Part shown: in pieces, positions 1 through 8,517 of the stretch
How positions within the stretch are numbered: position 1 is the stretch's first letter
Layout: every line of letters starts with the position of its first letter
Source: Bordetella sp. BOR01
GTDB lineage: Bacteria > Pseudomonadota > Gammaproteobacteria > Burkholderiales > Burkholderiaceae_B
NCBI RefSeq assembly: GCF_019218885.1
Contig: NZ_JAHUWT010000002.1
Location: forward strand, 868,001-932,000
DNA: 64,000 nucleotides
Reading direction: 5' to 3'
Notes under the pieces: generated by a model
What the model was told of the DNA's origin: nothing
Seen by the model: the letters and a program-made list of their open reading frames with translations, nothing else
Database searches by the model: none
Program-made: the position numbers and the translations under genes

Positions 1-469
1 CGCGCGTGTACATCGAGCGCGCGCCGCTGTCGTACCAGGCCAGGCCGACGAATCCGGCGTCTTCGCACGAGCGCAGGATTTCCTCGCCGATATCGCTGTC
101 CAGCACTTTGTGCAGGTGCTCTTTCGAGCGGAACAGGAACGGCAGCGACGGCACTCGCGTGGTCTGGCAGATGTTGTGCATGGCGGCGCTGCTGACGCGC
201 GTCATGGCCAGCGCGCCCAGTTTGACCTGCTCGATCGAGTCTTCCTCGCGGCCCAGCGTGCTGCCCGCATAGACCTTGATTTCGATGCGTCCGTTGGTGC
301 GTTGCTTGACCAGCTCGCCCATGTAGCGCACGGCCAGCACCGTGGGATAGTCATCGGGATGGATGTCGGCCGAGCGCAGGGTTTCGGCTTGGACGACAGG
401 GGCGCCCGCGGACAGGAACAGGGCGGCCGACGCGGCCAGGGTGGCGCGTTTGAGGGTGAAGCGCAGCAT
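1..469 (-). CDS. TRAP transporter solute-binding protein, DctP type (partial)
   Basis: Periplasmic receptor of a TRAP importer, which captures an organic acid and hands it to membrane subunits driven by a sodium gradient. The 156 visible codons start with a signal peptide of about 28 residues (basic start MLRFTLKRA, hydrophobic core, cleavage after VQA) and continue into the DctP fold. The gene runs off the left edge, so the C-terminal half and the membrane subunits are not seen. It lies 98 bases downstream of the lactonase and uronate dehydrogenase genes on the same strand. A hexuronate or similar acid sugar is therefore the likely ligand; that is inference from context. Confidence 0.85.
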   Translation of the reverse strand, partial: MLRFTLKRATLAASAALFLSAGAPVVQAETLRSADIHPDDYPTVLAVRYMGELVKQRTNGRIEIKVYAGSTLGREEDSIEQVKLGALAMTRVSSAAMHNICQTTRVPSLPFLFRSKEHLHKVLDSDIGEEILRSCEDAGFVGLAWYDSGARSMYTR

Positions 470-567
470 TGTCTACCTCCGGGTTGGGAGTACGGCTGTT
501 ATGAGGGCTCTTGTGGAAATCTCTGCGTGACTGCGGCGTGGGCCAGGGGTGGCGGCCCGCTCGGGGG

Positions 568-1458
568 CTAACCGATATAAGCCGGTTCCTCCAGGCCACG
601 GGTGCCGGGCCGCAGGGCGAAGAGGGCGCCATCCAGGGCGTTGGCCGGCACGGCGGCCGGCCGGATACTGGTGACGAACAAGGTATCCAGGCCAGGACCG
701 CCGAACGCGCACATGGCCGGCTTGGCCACCGGCAGGGGCAGGCTGCGGTCGAGCCTGCCGTCGGGCGTATAGCGGTACAGCATGCCGGCGTCGTTGCCGC
801 AGATCCAATAGCAGCCATCCTGGTCGACCGCCGCGCCGTCGGGGCGGCCGGCGGGCAGGCGCGCGATGAACACGCGGCGGTTGCGCGGCAGGCCGGTCTC
901 GGTGTCGTAATCGAAGGCCCAGACGGTTTGGCGGTCGGGGTGCGAATCCGACAGGTACATGGTGCGGCCGTCGGGGCTGAAGGCCATGCCGTTGGGCACG
1001 ATCAGGGCGATGGACAGGGGCATGGCCAGTTCGCCCGATGCATAGCGGTACAGGCGGCCGCTGTCCAGGCCTTGCGACATGTCCAGCGCCATGGTGCCGG
1101 CCCAGAAGCGGCCTTGCCGGTCGCAGCGGCCGTCATTGAAGCGCATGCCGGGCGCGTCATGCGCGACCCGGGCCAGCGCTGCGGCCGCGGGGGTGGCATC
1201 GTCGGGCGCCAGCGCGGGCAGGGCATACAAGCCGGTCTCCATGGCGGCCAGCCAGCCCGCGCCATGCATGGCGATGCAGCCCGCCATTTCCGGCAGTTGC
1301 CACTGTTGTGCCTGGCCGCTGCCAGGCGCATAGCGCCACAGGCGGCGCGCCGGGATGTCGGTCCAGTAAAGCGCCTGCTCGGCGGCCCGCCACACCGGAC
1401 TTTCGCCCACGGCGCACAGCATCTCGCCCAGCCGCTCGGTCCGCGGTTGCGCGTTCAT
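568..1458 (-). CDS. SMP-30/gluconolactonase family lactonase
   Basis: A six-bladed beta-propeller lactonase of 296 residues, the usual size for the family. It hydrolyses sugar lactones in the cytosol using a bound divalent metal. Expected metal and substrate residues are visible: Glu19 (GESPVW), Asn108-Asp109 (RFNDGR), Asn156 (VPNGMAFSPDG) and Asp207 (PDGAAVDQDG). The start codon overlaps the stop of the uronate dehydrogenase gene (ATGA at 1455-1458), so the two are translationally coupled. Uronate dehydrogenase releases an aldarolactone, which this enzyme would open. The role as an aldarolactonase is inferred from the coupling; gluconolactone or another lactone is also possible. Confidence 0.88.
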   Translation of the reverse strand: MNAQPRTERLGEMLCAVGESPVWRAAEQALYWTDIPARRLWRYAPGSGQAQQWQLPEMAGCIAMHGAGWLAAMETGLYALPALAPDDATPAAAALARVAHDAPGMRFNDGRCDRQGRFWAGTMALDMSQGLDSGRLYRYASGELAMPLSIALIVPNGMAFSPDGRTMYLSDSHPDRQTVWAFDYDTETGLPRNRRVFIARLPAGRPDGAAVDQDGCYWICGNDAGMLYRYTPDGRLDRSLPLPVAKPAMCAFGGPGLDTLFVTSIRPAAVPANALDGALFALRPGTRGLEEPAYIG

Positions 1459-2285
1459 GACCCGAACGGCCCGGCCTTGACGAAGGCGCCGCCCTGGAAC
1501 TGGGTGGCCGGATCGTTCGGGTCTGGCGCCGGCTGGGCTTCGGCCGCCGCGCGAAAGCGTTCCGACGAATCCTTGGGCACGAAGCCCAGATGCTGGGCCA
1601 GGTGGTTGTCCCACCAACTGTCGCGGTTGGCCGATGCGCCATACACAATCGTATGGCCCACTTTGGGCGTGAACAGCGAGCGGGCCACCAACTGAGCCAG
1701 GTCGTCGTAGCTGAGCCAGGTCACCAGCATGCGGCGGTCGCGCGCTTCGGGAAACGACGAGCCGATGCGCAGGCAAACGGTCTCGATGCCATAGCGGTCG
1801 TAATAGAAGCGCGACAGGTTCTCGCCGAAGGCCTTGCTGATGCCGTAATAGCCATCGGGCCGCACGGGCGTGCCGGCATCCAGCACTTCGCCCTGGCGGT
1901 AGAAGCCGGTAACGTGGTTGGAACTGGCGAAGACGATGCGCCGCACGCCATGCACGCGGGCGGCCTCGTAGATGTTGTAGGTGCCCTGGATATTGGCGGG
2001 CAGGATTTCCTCGAACGGGCGTTCGACCGAGACGCCGCCCAGGTGCACGATGGCGTCGGTGCCGCGCGCCAGTTCCATGACGGCCTGCGGGTCGGCCAGA
2101 TCGCACACCACGACTTCTTCGCCCGGGCCGGCCGCCGGCATTGCCGAGATATCAGACAACCTGAGGATATCGGCATAGGGCCGCAGGCGTTCGCGCAGCA
2201 CGGTACCCAGGCCGCCGGCTGCGCCGGTAACCAGTAAATGGTGGCAACGCAGGGTGTCCAGAGACGATTCGGCAGGGGAATTCAT
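1455..2285 (-). CDS. udh: NAD-dependent uronate dehydrogenase (epimerase/dehydratase-like SDR)
   Basis: An extended-SDR protein of 276 residues resembling bacterial uronate dehydrogenases, which oxidise galacturonate or glucuronate at C1 to the aldarolactone with NAD+. Residues 21-27 form the nucleotide-binding GAAGGLG loop, Ser121-Ser122 supply the catalytic serine, and Tyr147/Lys151 (YGISK) form the YxxxK pair. Length and short C-terminus match Udh rather than sugar-nucleotide epimerases of about 330 residues. It is the first gene of a leftward operon with the lactonase and a TRAP receptor, and faces the GntR gene across a short promoter region containing a palindrome. Confidence 0.85.
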   Translation of the reverse strand: MNSPAESSLDTLRCHHLLVTGAAGGLGTVLRERLRPYADILRLSDISAMPAAGPGEEVVVCDLADPQAVMELARGTDAIVHLGGVSVERPFEEILPANIQGTYNIYEAARVHGVRRIVFASSNHVTGFYRQGEVLDAGTPVRPDGYYGISKAFGENLSRFYYDRYGIETVCLRIGSSFPEARDRRMLVTWLSYDDLAQLVARSLFTPKVGHTIVYGASANRDSWWDNHLAQHLGFVPKDSSERFRAAAEAQPAPDPNDPATQFQGGAFVKAGPFGS

Positions 2286-2328
2286 GCAGCGGTTCCAGCA
2301 GGTGTGGCAAGCGGCAGAGGAGGCTTAC

Positions 2329-2346
2329 TGGTACGTTATCGTACAA
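2329..2346. promoter_or_regulatory. Palindromic operator candidate between udh and the GntR gene
   Basis: TGGTACG-N4-CGTACAA is an inverted repeat with six of seven arm positions matching, centred in the udh/GntR intergenic space. A perfect TATAAT hexamer follows at 2358-2363 in the rightward direction, with only weak -35 options overlapping the palindrome. The arms resemble the short GT/AC dyads bound by FadR-subfamily GntR proteins. Binding by the adjacent regulator to control both promoters is inference. Confidence 0.55.
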
Positions 2347-2412
2347 CTTGATGGCAGTATAATGACCCGAAAATTTCGACGTCAAGCACACTATTACCCG
2401 GGATATCCCTTG

Positions 2413-3147
2413 ATGACCGACTCCGCAGACCCGCCTGCGCCTGCGCCGCGCCGGCCGCGCAACCTGGCACAGGGCCTGGTCGAGGATTTCTCCGAAAGGA
2501 TCCGCGGCGGGCGGATCCGGCCGGGCGACAAACTGCCCACTGAATCCGCACTCATGCGGCAATTCGGCGTAAGCCGCACCGTGGTGCGCGAGGCCCTGTC
2601 GCGCCTGCAGGCCGCCGGCCTGGTCGAGACGCACCACGGCGTCGGCACTTATGCGCTGGAAGCCAGCGGCGGGGCCGATTTCAGGGTCGATCCGGCCGAT
2701 ATCGCCACGGTGCGCGACGTGCTGGTGCTGCTGGAACTGCGTATCTGCCTGGAAAGCGAGGCCGCGGGCCTGGCGGCGCAGCGGCGCAGCGCCGGGCAGT
2801 TGGCCGAGATGCGCAGCGCGCTGGATGAGTTTCGCAAGTGCCTGGGCGCGGGCGGCGACACCATCACGCCCGATTTCCGGTTTCACCTGCTGATCGCGCA
2901 GGCCACGGCCAACCGCTATTTCGCCGACCTGATGTCACACCTGGGATCGGCCATCATTCCGCGCACGCGCATCAATTCGGCCCGCATCGCCCACGAAGAC
3001 CGCGAGCAATACCTGGCGCGCGTCAACCTGGAACACGAAGACATCTACGCAGCCATCCTGCGCCAAGAGCCAGAGGCCGCGCGCGCGGCCATGCGCACCC
3101 ACCTGTCGAACAGCCGCGAACGGCTGCGCCGCGCCCAGGACCGCTAG
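2413..3147 (+). CDS. GntR-family (FadR subfamily) transcriptional regulator
   Basis: A 244-residue regulator with an N-terminal winged helix (about residues 20-90, PGDKLPTESALMRQFGVSR then VVREALSRLQAAGLV) and an all-helical FCD ligand-binding domain (about 100-235) with the usual Asp/His metal-site spacing. FadR-subfamily repressors commonly sense sugar acids. The ATG at 2413 is chosen because the upstream in-frame extension runs back across the palindrome and promoter into the udh gene. It is divergent from the uronate dehydrogenase operon, so it most likely represses that operon and itself until a uronate or aldarate is present. Confidence 0.88.
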   Translation: MTDSADPPAPAPRRPRNLAQGLVEDFSERIRGGRIRPGDKLPTESALMRQFGVSRTVVREALSRLQAAGLVETHHGVGTYALEASGGADFRVDPADIATVRDVLVLLELRICLESEAAGLAAQRRSAGQLAEMRSALDEFRKCLGAGGDTITPDFRFHLLIAQATANRYFADLMSHLGSAIIPRTRINSARIAHEDREQYLARVNLEHEDIYAAILRQEPEAARAAMRTHLSNSRERLRRAQDR

Positions 3148-3148
3148 T

Positions 3149-3183
3149 GCGGTGCCCCCCGAAGACAAGGCGCGGGGCACCGC
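3149..3183. terminator. Stem-loop between convergent GntR and fahA genes
   Basis: Perfect 10-base inverted repeat GCGGTGCCCC / GGGGCACCGC with a 15-base loop, lying exactly between the two convergent stop codons. No T-run follows on either side, so it may act as a weak bidirectional terminator or only as an mRNA 3'-end protector. Confidence 0.5.
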
Positions 3184-3191
3184 CATGACGA

Positions 3192-4505
3192 TCAACGTGC
3201 CGCCAATACCGTACCGGAAGATTCCCCGAACCCGATGCGTGGGTAGCCTGGCTTGTGGCAGTGCGCGCGGATGATGACCTGGTCGCCGTCTTGCAGGAAG
3301 GTGCGCTGCTCGCCCCAGGGCAAGTCGACGAGCGTCTTGCCGCCCTGGCTCAGTTCCAGCAGCGAACCGGCCTGGTCGGGGTTGGGGCCCGACAATGTTC
3401 CGGTACCCAGCAGGTCGCCCGGCTGCAGGTTGCAGCCATTGACCGTATGGTGGGCGATCAACTGCGCGATGTTCCAGTAGGCATCGCGGAAGTTGCTGGC
3501 CGACAAGTGCGCCGGGGGATGCTTCGCGGAACGCGAGGCCTCGGTGGTCAGCAAGACTTGCATTTGCACATCGTAGGCACCGTGCGCGCGGTTGGCGTCC
3601 GACGACAGGTACGGCAGCGGCTGGGGTTCGCCGGCGGGGCGCGTCCAGGCAGCGCGGAAGGGTTCCAGTGCTTCCAGCGTGACGATCCAGGGCGAAATGG
3701 TCGAGGCGAAATTCTTGGCCAGGAACGGCCCCAGCGGCTGGTATTCCCAGGCCTGGATATCGCGCGCCGACCAGTCATTCAGGATGCACAGGCCGAATAC
3801 GTGGTCGTCGGCCTGGTCCAGCGCGATGCGGTCGCCTTGCGCATTGCCCGTGCCCACGAAGACACCGAGCTCGAGTTCGTAGTCCAGCCGCTTGCAGGGG
3901 CCGAACTGCGGGGCCTCGCCTTCGGCGGCGGGCCGGGTCTGGCCCACCGGGCGCGGGAACCGCTGGTCTACGCCCACGCTGGAGGCCCGGCCGTGATAGC
4001 CGATGGGCACCCATTTGTAGTTGGGCAGCAGCGGGTTGTCGGGGCGGAACTGCTTGCCCACCGCGGTGGCGTGATACAGCGAGATATAGAAATCGGTGTA
4101 GTCGCCGATGCGGGCAGGCGTGGTGTATTCGGCATCGGCCTGCGCCACCAGCGACGGCTCGATGCGCGCCTGCAGCGGCGAACCGCTGCGCAGGGCACGC
4201 GACAGCGCCAGCCGCAGGGCGCTCCAGTGCGGACGGCCCAGCGCCATCAAGGCGTTCAGGCTGTCGCCGGTGCAGGCGTCCAGGGCCTCGGCCGCCAGCC
4301 CGTCGAACACGCCTGCGCCCGCCAGGGCGGGCAGGTCGACGATATGGTCGCCGATGGCCACGCCGGGGCGAAAGGCTTCTTGTGTGCCGCGACGGCGAAA
4401 CGCCGCATAGGGCAGGTTCTGCACCGGGAATCCGGTGGCGTCGTCATTGGCGCTGGCCACCCAACTGGTCAGGGTGGCGTCATGGGTTTCGTTCAGAGTG
4501 GTCAT
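3192..4505 (-). CDS. fahA: Fumarylacetoacetase
   Basis: Hydrolyses fumarylacetoacetate to fumarate and acetoacetate, the last step of tyrosine/homogentisate degradation. The 437-residue length is normal. The N-terminal SH3-like domain spans about residues 20-120. The catalytic domain has the metal and acid/base region DFYISLYHATAVGKQFR near residue 140, the metal-binding DYELELGVF motif near 215, and FGLCILNDWSARDIQ near 245. The gene starts only 9 bases after the hmgA stop, so the two form one leftward operon. No maleylacetoacetate isomerase gene is in the window, so that step must be encoded elsewhere or bypassed. Confidence 0.96.
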   Translation of the reverse strand: MTTLNETHDATLTSWVASANDDATGFPVQNLPYAAFRRRGTQEAFRPGVAIGDHIVDLPALAGAGVFDGLAAEALDACTGDSLNALMALGRPHWSALRLALSRALRSGSPLQARIEPSLVAQADAEYTTPARIGDYTDFYISLYHATAVGKQFRPDNPLLPNYKWVPIGYHGRASSVGVDQRFPRPVGQTRPAAEGEAPQFGPCKRLDYELELGVFVGTGNAQGDRIALDQADDHVFGLCILNDWSARDIQAWEYQPLGPFLAKNFASTISPWIVTLEALEPFRAAWTRPAGEPQPLPYLSSDANRAHGAYDVQMQVLLTTEASRSAKHPPAHLSASNFRDAYWNIAQLIAHHTVNGCNLQPGDLLGTGTLSGPNPDQAGSLLELSQGGKTLVDLPWGEQRTFLQDGDQVIIRAHCHKPGYPRIGFGESSGTVLAAR

Positions 4506-4514
4506 GGGCGGCGA

Positions 4515-5816
4515 TCAGTGGGGCTTGGCGGGATTGAAGTGCTTCTTCAGCCCTTGCCAGCATTGGTAATAGTCGTCTTGCAGTTGCACGCTGGCCAGTG
4601 CCTGCGCAGTGGGACGGATGACGCGGCGCGTCTCGAACATGAACGCCATCGTATCGCGGATGTAATGCGCCTGCCGCGTATCGGCGGCAGTGGCTTTTTC
4701 GAATGTGCCGGCGTCGGGCCCGTGGCCGCTCATGCAATTGTGCAGGCTGGCGCCGCCGGGCGCGAAGCCTTCGGCCTTGGCATCGTAGATGCCGTGGATC
4801 AGGCCCATGAACTCGCTGGCCACGTTGCGGTGAAACCAGGGGGGGCGGAACGTGTCTTCCATGGCCAGCACGCGCGGCGGGAAGATGGCGAAATCCATGT
4901 TGGCGGTGCCCGGGGTGTCCGAAGGCGCGGTCAGCACGGTGAAGATGGATGGGTCGGGGTGGTCGAAACTGATCGAGCCTATGGCGTTGAAGTGGCGCAG
5001 GTCGTATTTATAGGGGGCGTGCGTACCGTGCCAGGCCACCACGTCCAGCGGCGAATGGTCGATGGGGGCGCGCCAGAAGCCGCCCGTGAACTTGCCGATC
5101 AGTTCGAAGTCGCCCTCGACATCTTCGTACCAGGCCACCGGGGTCTGGAAGTCGCGCGCGTTGGCCAGGCAGTTCGAACCGATGGGCCCCAGTTCCGGCA
5201 GGCGCAGCGCGGTGCCGAAGTTCTCGAGCATATAGCCGCGCGCCGGGCCGTCGGGCAACTCGACGCGCAAGCGCACGCCGCGCGGAATCACGGCGATCTC
5301 AAGCGGCTCGACCTCGATCATGCCCAGTTCGGTGGCCAGGCGCAGTCGGCCTTGCTGCGGCACGATCAGTAGTTCGCCGTCGGCGTTGTAGAAAAACCGG
5401 CCCTGCATCGAGCGGTTGGCCGCGTACAGGTGGATGCCGACGCCGCCGTGTTCGCCAGGCCCGCCGTTGCCGCCCCAGGTTTGCACGCCTTCGATGAAGT
5501 CGGTGGGCGCATCGGGTATGGGCGGTGGGCTCCAGCGCAACTGGTTGGGCGTGACCGGCCCGGTGCCGAACTCGCTGAGCCAGCGGGTGGCGCCGTCGAA
5601 TGGCTGGAACGGCCGATGTTGCGCCGCGGGCCTGATGCGGTACAGCCACGAGCGGCGGTTGTCGGCGCGGGGCGCGGTGAAGGCCGTGCCGGACAGCTGC
5701 TCGGCATACAGGCCGTAGGCGCAGCGCTGCGGCGAATTGCGGCCCGATGGCAGCGCGCCGGGCAGGGCTTCGGTCGCCCAGTCGTTGCCGAACCCGGATT
5801 GGTATTGCAGGGGCAT
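4515..5816 (-). CDS. hmgA: Homogentisate 1,2-dioxygenase
   Basis: Opens the ring of homogentisate with O2 and non-heme Fe(II) to give maleylacetoacetate. From the [12 protein letters not shown] start the product has 433 residues, the family norm. The start at 5816 follows a purine-rich AGAGAGAC ribosome-binding stretch; a longer upstream reading is not family-like. The iron-binding region is clear near residues 325-365: [13 protein letters not shown] gives the His/Glu ligands and [12 protein letters not shown] the distal histidines. It is first in an operon with fahA, divergent from a LysR gene that probably controls it. Confidence 0.97.
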   Translation of the reverse strand: MPLQYQSGFGNDWATEALPGALPSGRNSPQRCAYGLYAEQLSGTAFTAPRADNRRSWLYRIRPAAQHRPFQPFDGATRWLSEFGTGPVTPNQLRWSPPPIPDAPTDFIEGVQTWGGNGGPGEHGGVGIHLYAANRSMQGRFFYNADGELLIVPQQGRLRLATELGMIEVEPLEIAVIPRGVRLRVELPDGPARGYMLENFGTALRLPELGPIGSNCLANARDFQTPVAWYEDVEGDFELIGKFTGGFWRAPIDHSPLDVVAWHGTHAPYKYDLRHFNAIGSISFDHPDPSIFTVLTAPSDTPGTANMDFAIFPPRVLAMEDTFRPPWFHRNVASEFMGLIHGIYDAKAEGFAPGGASLHNCMSGHGPDAGTFEKATAADTRQAHYIRDTMAFMFETRRVIRPTAQALASVQLQDDYYQCWQGLKKHFNPAKPH

Positions 5817-5915
5817 GGTGTCTCTCTCTTGGGGGCGCGTCTTGGGGCGCGCGGCATGTAATCGGTATTTTCGGCAAAATGCCCGCCCATGGCTATGGGA
5901 ATACAAGAATATCGA

Positions 5916-5934
5916 CTATAAATTTCATGAATAG
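5916..5934. promoter_or_regulatory. LysR-type binding box upstream of hmgA
   Basis: CTAT-N11-ATAG is a perfect dyad with the T-N11-A spacing of LysR recognition boxes. It sits between the divergent hmgA and LysR starts in an AT-rich patch that contrasts with the GC-rich surroundings. Use by the LysR gene at 5962 is inferred from position. Confidence 0.6.
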
Positions 5935-5961
5935 GCATGCCCCCAACGCCCGGACCCGCCC

Positions 5962-6870
5962 ATGGCTGAACTACGCAACATCGATCTGAACCTGCTGGTG
6001 GTCTTCCAGCACTTGCTGGAAGAGCGCAATATTTCGGCCGTGGCCCGGCGCCTGGACCTGTCGCAGCCTGCCGTCAGCAATGCGTTGCGACGCCTGCGTG
6101 CCGCCCTGGGCGACGATCTGTTCGTGCGCACGCCGCAGGGCATGCAGCCCACGCCGCAGGCCGAACGACTGGGCGGCCCGGTGGGCGAGGCCCTGGCGCT
6201 GTTGTCGCACACGCTCGATGCCACGCAGGATTTTCGTGCCGCCGACAGCCAGCGGCGCTTTCGCATTGCCATGTCGGACGTGGGCGAGATCCATTTCATG
6301 CCGCGCCTGATCGAGCAATGCGCGCGCCATGCACCGGCGATACGCATCGATTCGCTGCGGCTGCTGGGCGCCGACCTGCGCCGCGAAATGGATGCCGGGC
6401 GGGTCGACCTGGCCATCGGCGCATTCGAAGACCTGGGCAGTGGCATCATGCAGCGCATGTTGTTTCGCCAGGGCTACGCCACGCTGTTCCGGCGCGGACA
6501 TCCCACGGCCCACGAGGGCATGGGGCTGAAGGCTTTTCGCGCCGAGAGCCACCTGGTGGTGTCGCGCGCCGCGCCGTATGGGCAGGTGAACCAGGCGCTG
6601 GAAAAAGCGGGCGTGGCGCTCGAGTCGAATTTCAGCGTGCCGCATTTTTCGGCGGTGCCCTATATCGTCAGCACCACCGACCTGCTGGCCACCGTGCCGC
6701 GCAAGCTGGCGGCCAGTGCGGCGCCGCACTTCCAATTGGGCATGCTGACGCCGCCCGTGCGGGTGCCGGCCCTGCAAACCAACCTGTACTGGCACCGGCG
6801 CTTCCATCGCGACAGCGGCAACCAGTGGTTGCGATCGATGGTGCAGGATACCTTCGCCGACGTTTCATGA
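5962..6870 (+). CDS. LysR-family regulator, probable activator of hmgA-fahA
   Basis: A 302-residue LysR protein: winged helix-turn-helix at residues 1-65 (ISAVARRLDLSQPAVSNALRRLR) and a periplasmic-binding-protein-like sensor domain at about 90-300. The sequence around FMPRLIEQCARHAPAIRIDSL is typical of the NodD/NahR-like LysR branch that senses aromatic compounds. It is divergent from hmgA with a dyad box between them, so homogentisate or a pathway intermediate is a reasonable ligand. The regulatory role is inferred from arrangement. Confidence 0.85.
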   Translation: MAELRNIDLNLLVVFQHLLEERNISAVARRLDLSQPAVSNALRRLRAALGDDLFVRTPQGMQPTPQAERLGGPVGEALALLSHTLDATQDFRAADSQRRFRIAMSDVGEIHFMPRLIEQCARHAPAIRIDSLRLLGADLRREMDAGRVDLAIGAFEDLGSGIMQRMLFRQGYATLFRRGHPTAHEGMGLKAFRAESHLVVSRAAPYGQVNQALEKAGVALESNFSVPHFSAVPYIVSTTDLLATVPRKLAASAAPHFQLGMLTPPVRVPALQTNLYWHRRFHRDSGNQWLRSMVQDTFADVS

Positions 6871-6875
6871 CCCGT

Positions 6876-7283
6876 TCAGGTGCCGGGCGCTGCCAGCGCC
6901 ACGGCTTCGACTTCCACCTTGAAGCCGTAGTGCAGCGGTCCGGTGGGCACGATGGCGCGGGCCGGCCGCGCCGTGCCGGCCCATTCGGCGTACACCGTAT
7001 TGAAGGCTGGCCAGTTGTCGACGCTGTCTATATATACCCGCACCTGCACCAGGCGCCCGATGCCGCTGCCCGCGGCCGCCAGCGCCGCAGCGACGTTGTC
7101 CAGCGCCTGGCGCGCCTGGGCCGGGAATGGCGCATCGCCCATCAGGGTGCCGTCGGGCCGGATCGGCAATTGGCCCGATATGTAGACCATGCCATTGGCC
7201 ACACAGGCGTGGCTGTAGTGCCCGCCTGGCGTGGACAAGGTCTCGGGCGACAGGTAGCGCGGGGCGGAATCTTCAGCGGCCAT
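6876..7283 (-). CDS. RidA/YjgF/Rid-family deaminase
   Basis: A 135-residue Rid protein. Such proteins hydrolyse reactive enamine/imine intermediates released by PLP enzymes, preventing damage and speeding ammonia release. Family features are visible: the YISGQLPIRPDG strand, the QARQALDNVAAALAAAGS helix, and the late Arg in RPARAIVPTGPL that binds the carboxylate in active RidA-type members. It is the last gene of a leftward operon behind a PLP-dependent D-threonine-aldolase-like enzyme, a sensible partner because that enzyme class can release imines. It converges on the preceding LysR gene with 5 bases between stops. Confidence 0.88.
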   Translation of the reverse strand: MAAEDSAPRYLSPETLSTPGGHYSHACVANGMVYISGQLPIRPDGTLMGDAPFPAQARQALDNVAAALAAAGSGIGRLVQVRVYIDSVDNWPAFNTVYAEWAGTARPARAIVPTGPLHYGFKVEVEAVALAAPGT

Positions 7284-7324
7284 GTTCAGCGGTATCCGGA
7301 AAAATCAGTCATCGCGGGCGCGGC

Positions 7325-8473
7325 CTACCAGCCGTAGCTGCGGTTCCATACCTGCAGGCTGCCGTCGGAAGCAAGGGCGTGGTATTGCGGGAACTGCGCG
7401 CCGGTGGCGCAGGCATGGTTGGGCAGAATGCGCAGGCGCGAGCCAATCGGAAACCGCGCCGCCAGGTCGCTGCCGCTGGCGGCTTCGCTGCCCGCCATGA
7501 TGCCGTGCTCTTGATTGGCGCCGATGAGCGTGAAGCCCGGCAGCGGTTCGCCTGCCAGGGTGCACACCTGGCCGTAGCCGAAATCATGCTTCTGCTTGCG
7601 CGTGCCCTGGTCGCGGCTCATGGCCATCCAGCCGGCGTCGACGATGATCCAGCCCTTGTCGGCCTGGTGGCCGATGACGGTGGCCAGTACGCTCAGTGCC
7701 AGCTCGTCGGGGCGGCATACGCCGATGTTGTGCATGACCAGGTCGAAGAACACATAGACCCCGGCACGCACCTCGGTGACACCCGCCAATTGCGTGGCCG
7801 ACAGCGCGGTCGGCGTCGAGCCCACGCTGACGACCGGGCAGGGCAGGGCCGCGGCGCGCAGGCGCTCGGCGGCCAGCACGCAGCCGGCGCGCTCTTGCTC
7901 GGCCATGGCCGCCAGGGCCTCGGGGGTGTCCAGGTCGTAGCTGGATCCGGCGTGCGTCATGACCCCGCCCAGCTTCATCCCGCCTTCATGCAGCGCCGCG
8001 CCCACTTCCAGCAGCGCGGCCTCGTCGGGCTTGATGCCCGAGCGATGGCCGTCGGTATCGATCTCTATCCATACCTCGAAGGCTTCGCCATGCTCGCGTC
8101 CGAAGGCGGCTATCGCGTGCGCGGCGGCGACGTTGTCGGTGATGATCTTCAGGTCGCAGCCGCGGCGGCGCAGCGCCATTGCGGCGGGCAGGCGATGCGG
8201 GATGATGCTGACGGCGTACAGGATGTCGGCGATGCCGGCCGCGTAGAACTGCTCGGCCTCTTTCAGCGTGGATACCGTGATGCCGCGTGCGCCGGCGGCC
8301 AGTTGGGCCTGTGCGACCGGGGTGCACTTGCTGGTCTTGACGTGCGGCCGCAGGGCGACGCCCAGTGTGTCGATGCGCTGCTGCATGCGGGCGATGTTGG
8401 CTTGCATGCGCGCCACGTCGATGATGGCCGCGGGCGTGTCCAGGTCTTGCAGGGAGGGCGATGGCAGGGTCAT
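7325..8473 (-). CDS. PLP-dependent D-threonine aldolase / D-serine dehydratase-like enzyme
   Basis: A 382-residue fold-type III PLP enzyme. Lys46 in RPHVKTSK is the expected Schiff-base lysine at the start of the alanine-racemase-like barrel. The C-terminal beta domain carries PNHAC (His353, Cys355), the zinc/manganese ligands shared by D-threonine aldolase and D-serine dehydratase (DSD1). Members cleave D-3-hydroxy amino acids or dehydrate D-serine or 3-hydroxyaspartate; the exact substrate cannot be read from sequence. Co-transcription with a Rid protein, a Bug receptor and a HAD hydrolase suggests import and breakdown of a hydroxylated D-amino acid. Confidence 0.85.
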   Translation of the reverse strand: MTLPSPSLQDLDTPAAIIDVARMQANIARMQQRIDTLGVALRPHVKTSKCTPVAQAQLAAGARGITVSTLKEAEQFYAAGIADILYAVSIIPHRLPAAMALRRRGCDLKIITDNVAAAHAIAAFGREHGEAFEVWIEIDTDGHRSGIKPDEAALLEVGAALHEGGMKLGGVMTHAGSSYDLDTPEALAAMAEQERAGCVLAAERLRAAALPCPVVSVGSTPTALSATQLAGVTEVRAGVYVFFDLVMHNIGVCRPDELALSVLATVIGHQADKGWIIVDAGWMAMSRDQGTRKQKHDFGYGQVCTLAGEPLPGFTLIGANQEHGIMAGSEAASGSDLAARFPIGSRLRILPNHACATGAQFPQYHALASDGSLQVWNRSYGW

Positions 8474-8517
8474 GAGATGCTGTGATTGCGTCGTCGGGGA
8501 TCAGGGTAAAGCAGGCA

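Noticed and set aside
3255-5372. A 705-codon plus-strand frame over fahA and hmgA
   Set aside because: It is antisense to two well-conserved enzymes and has no family pattern.
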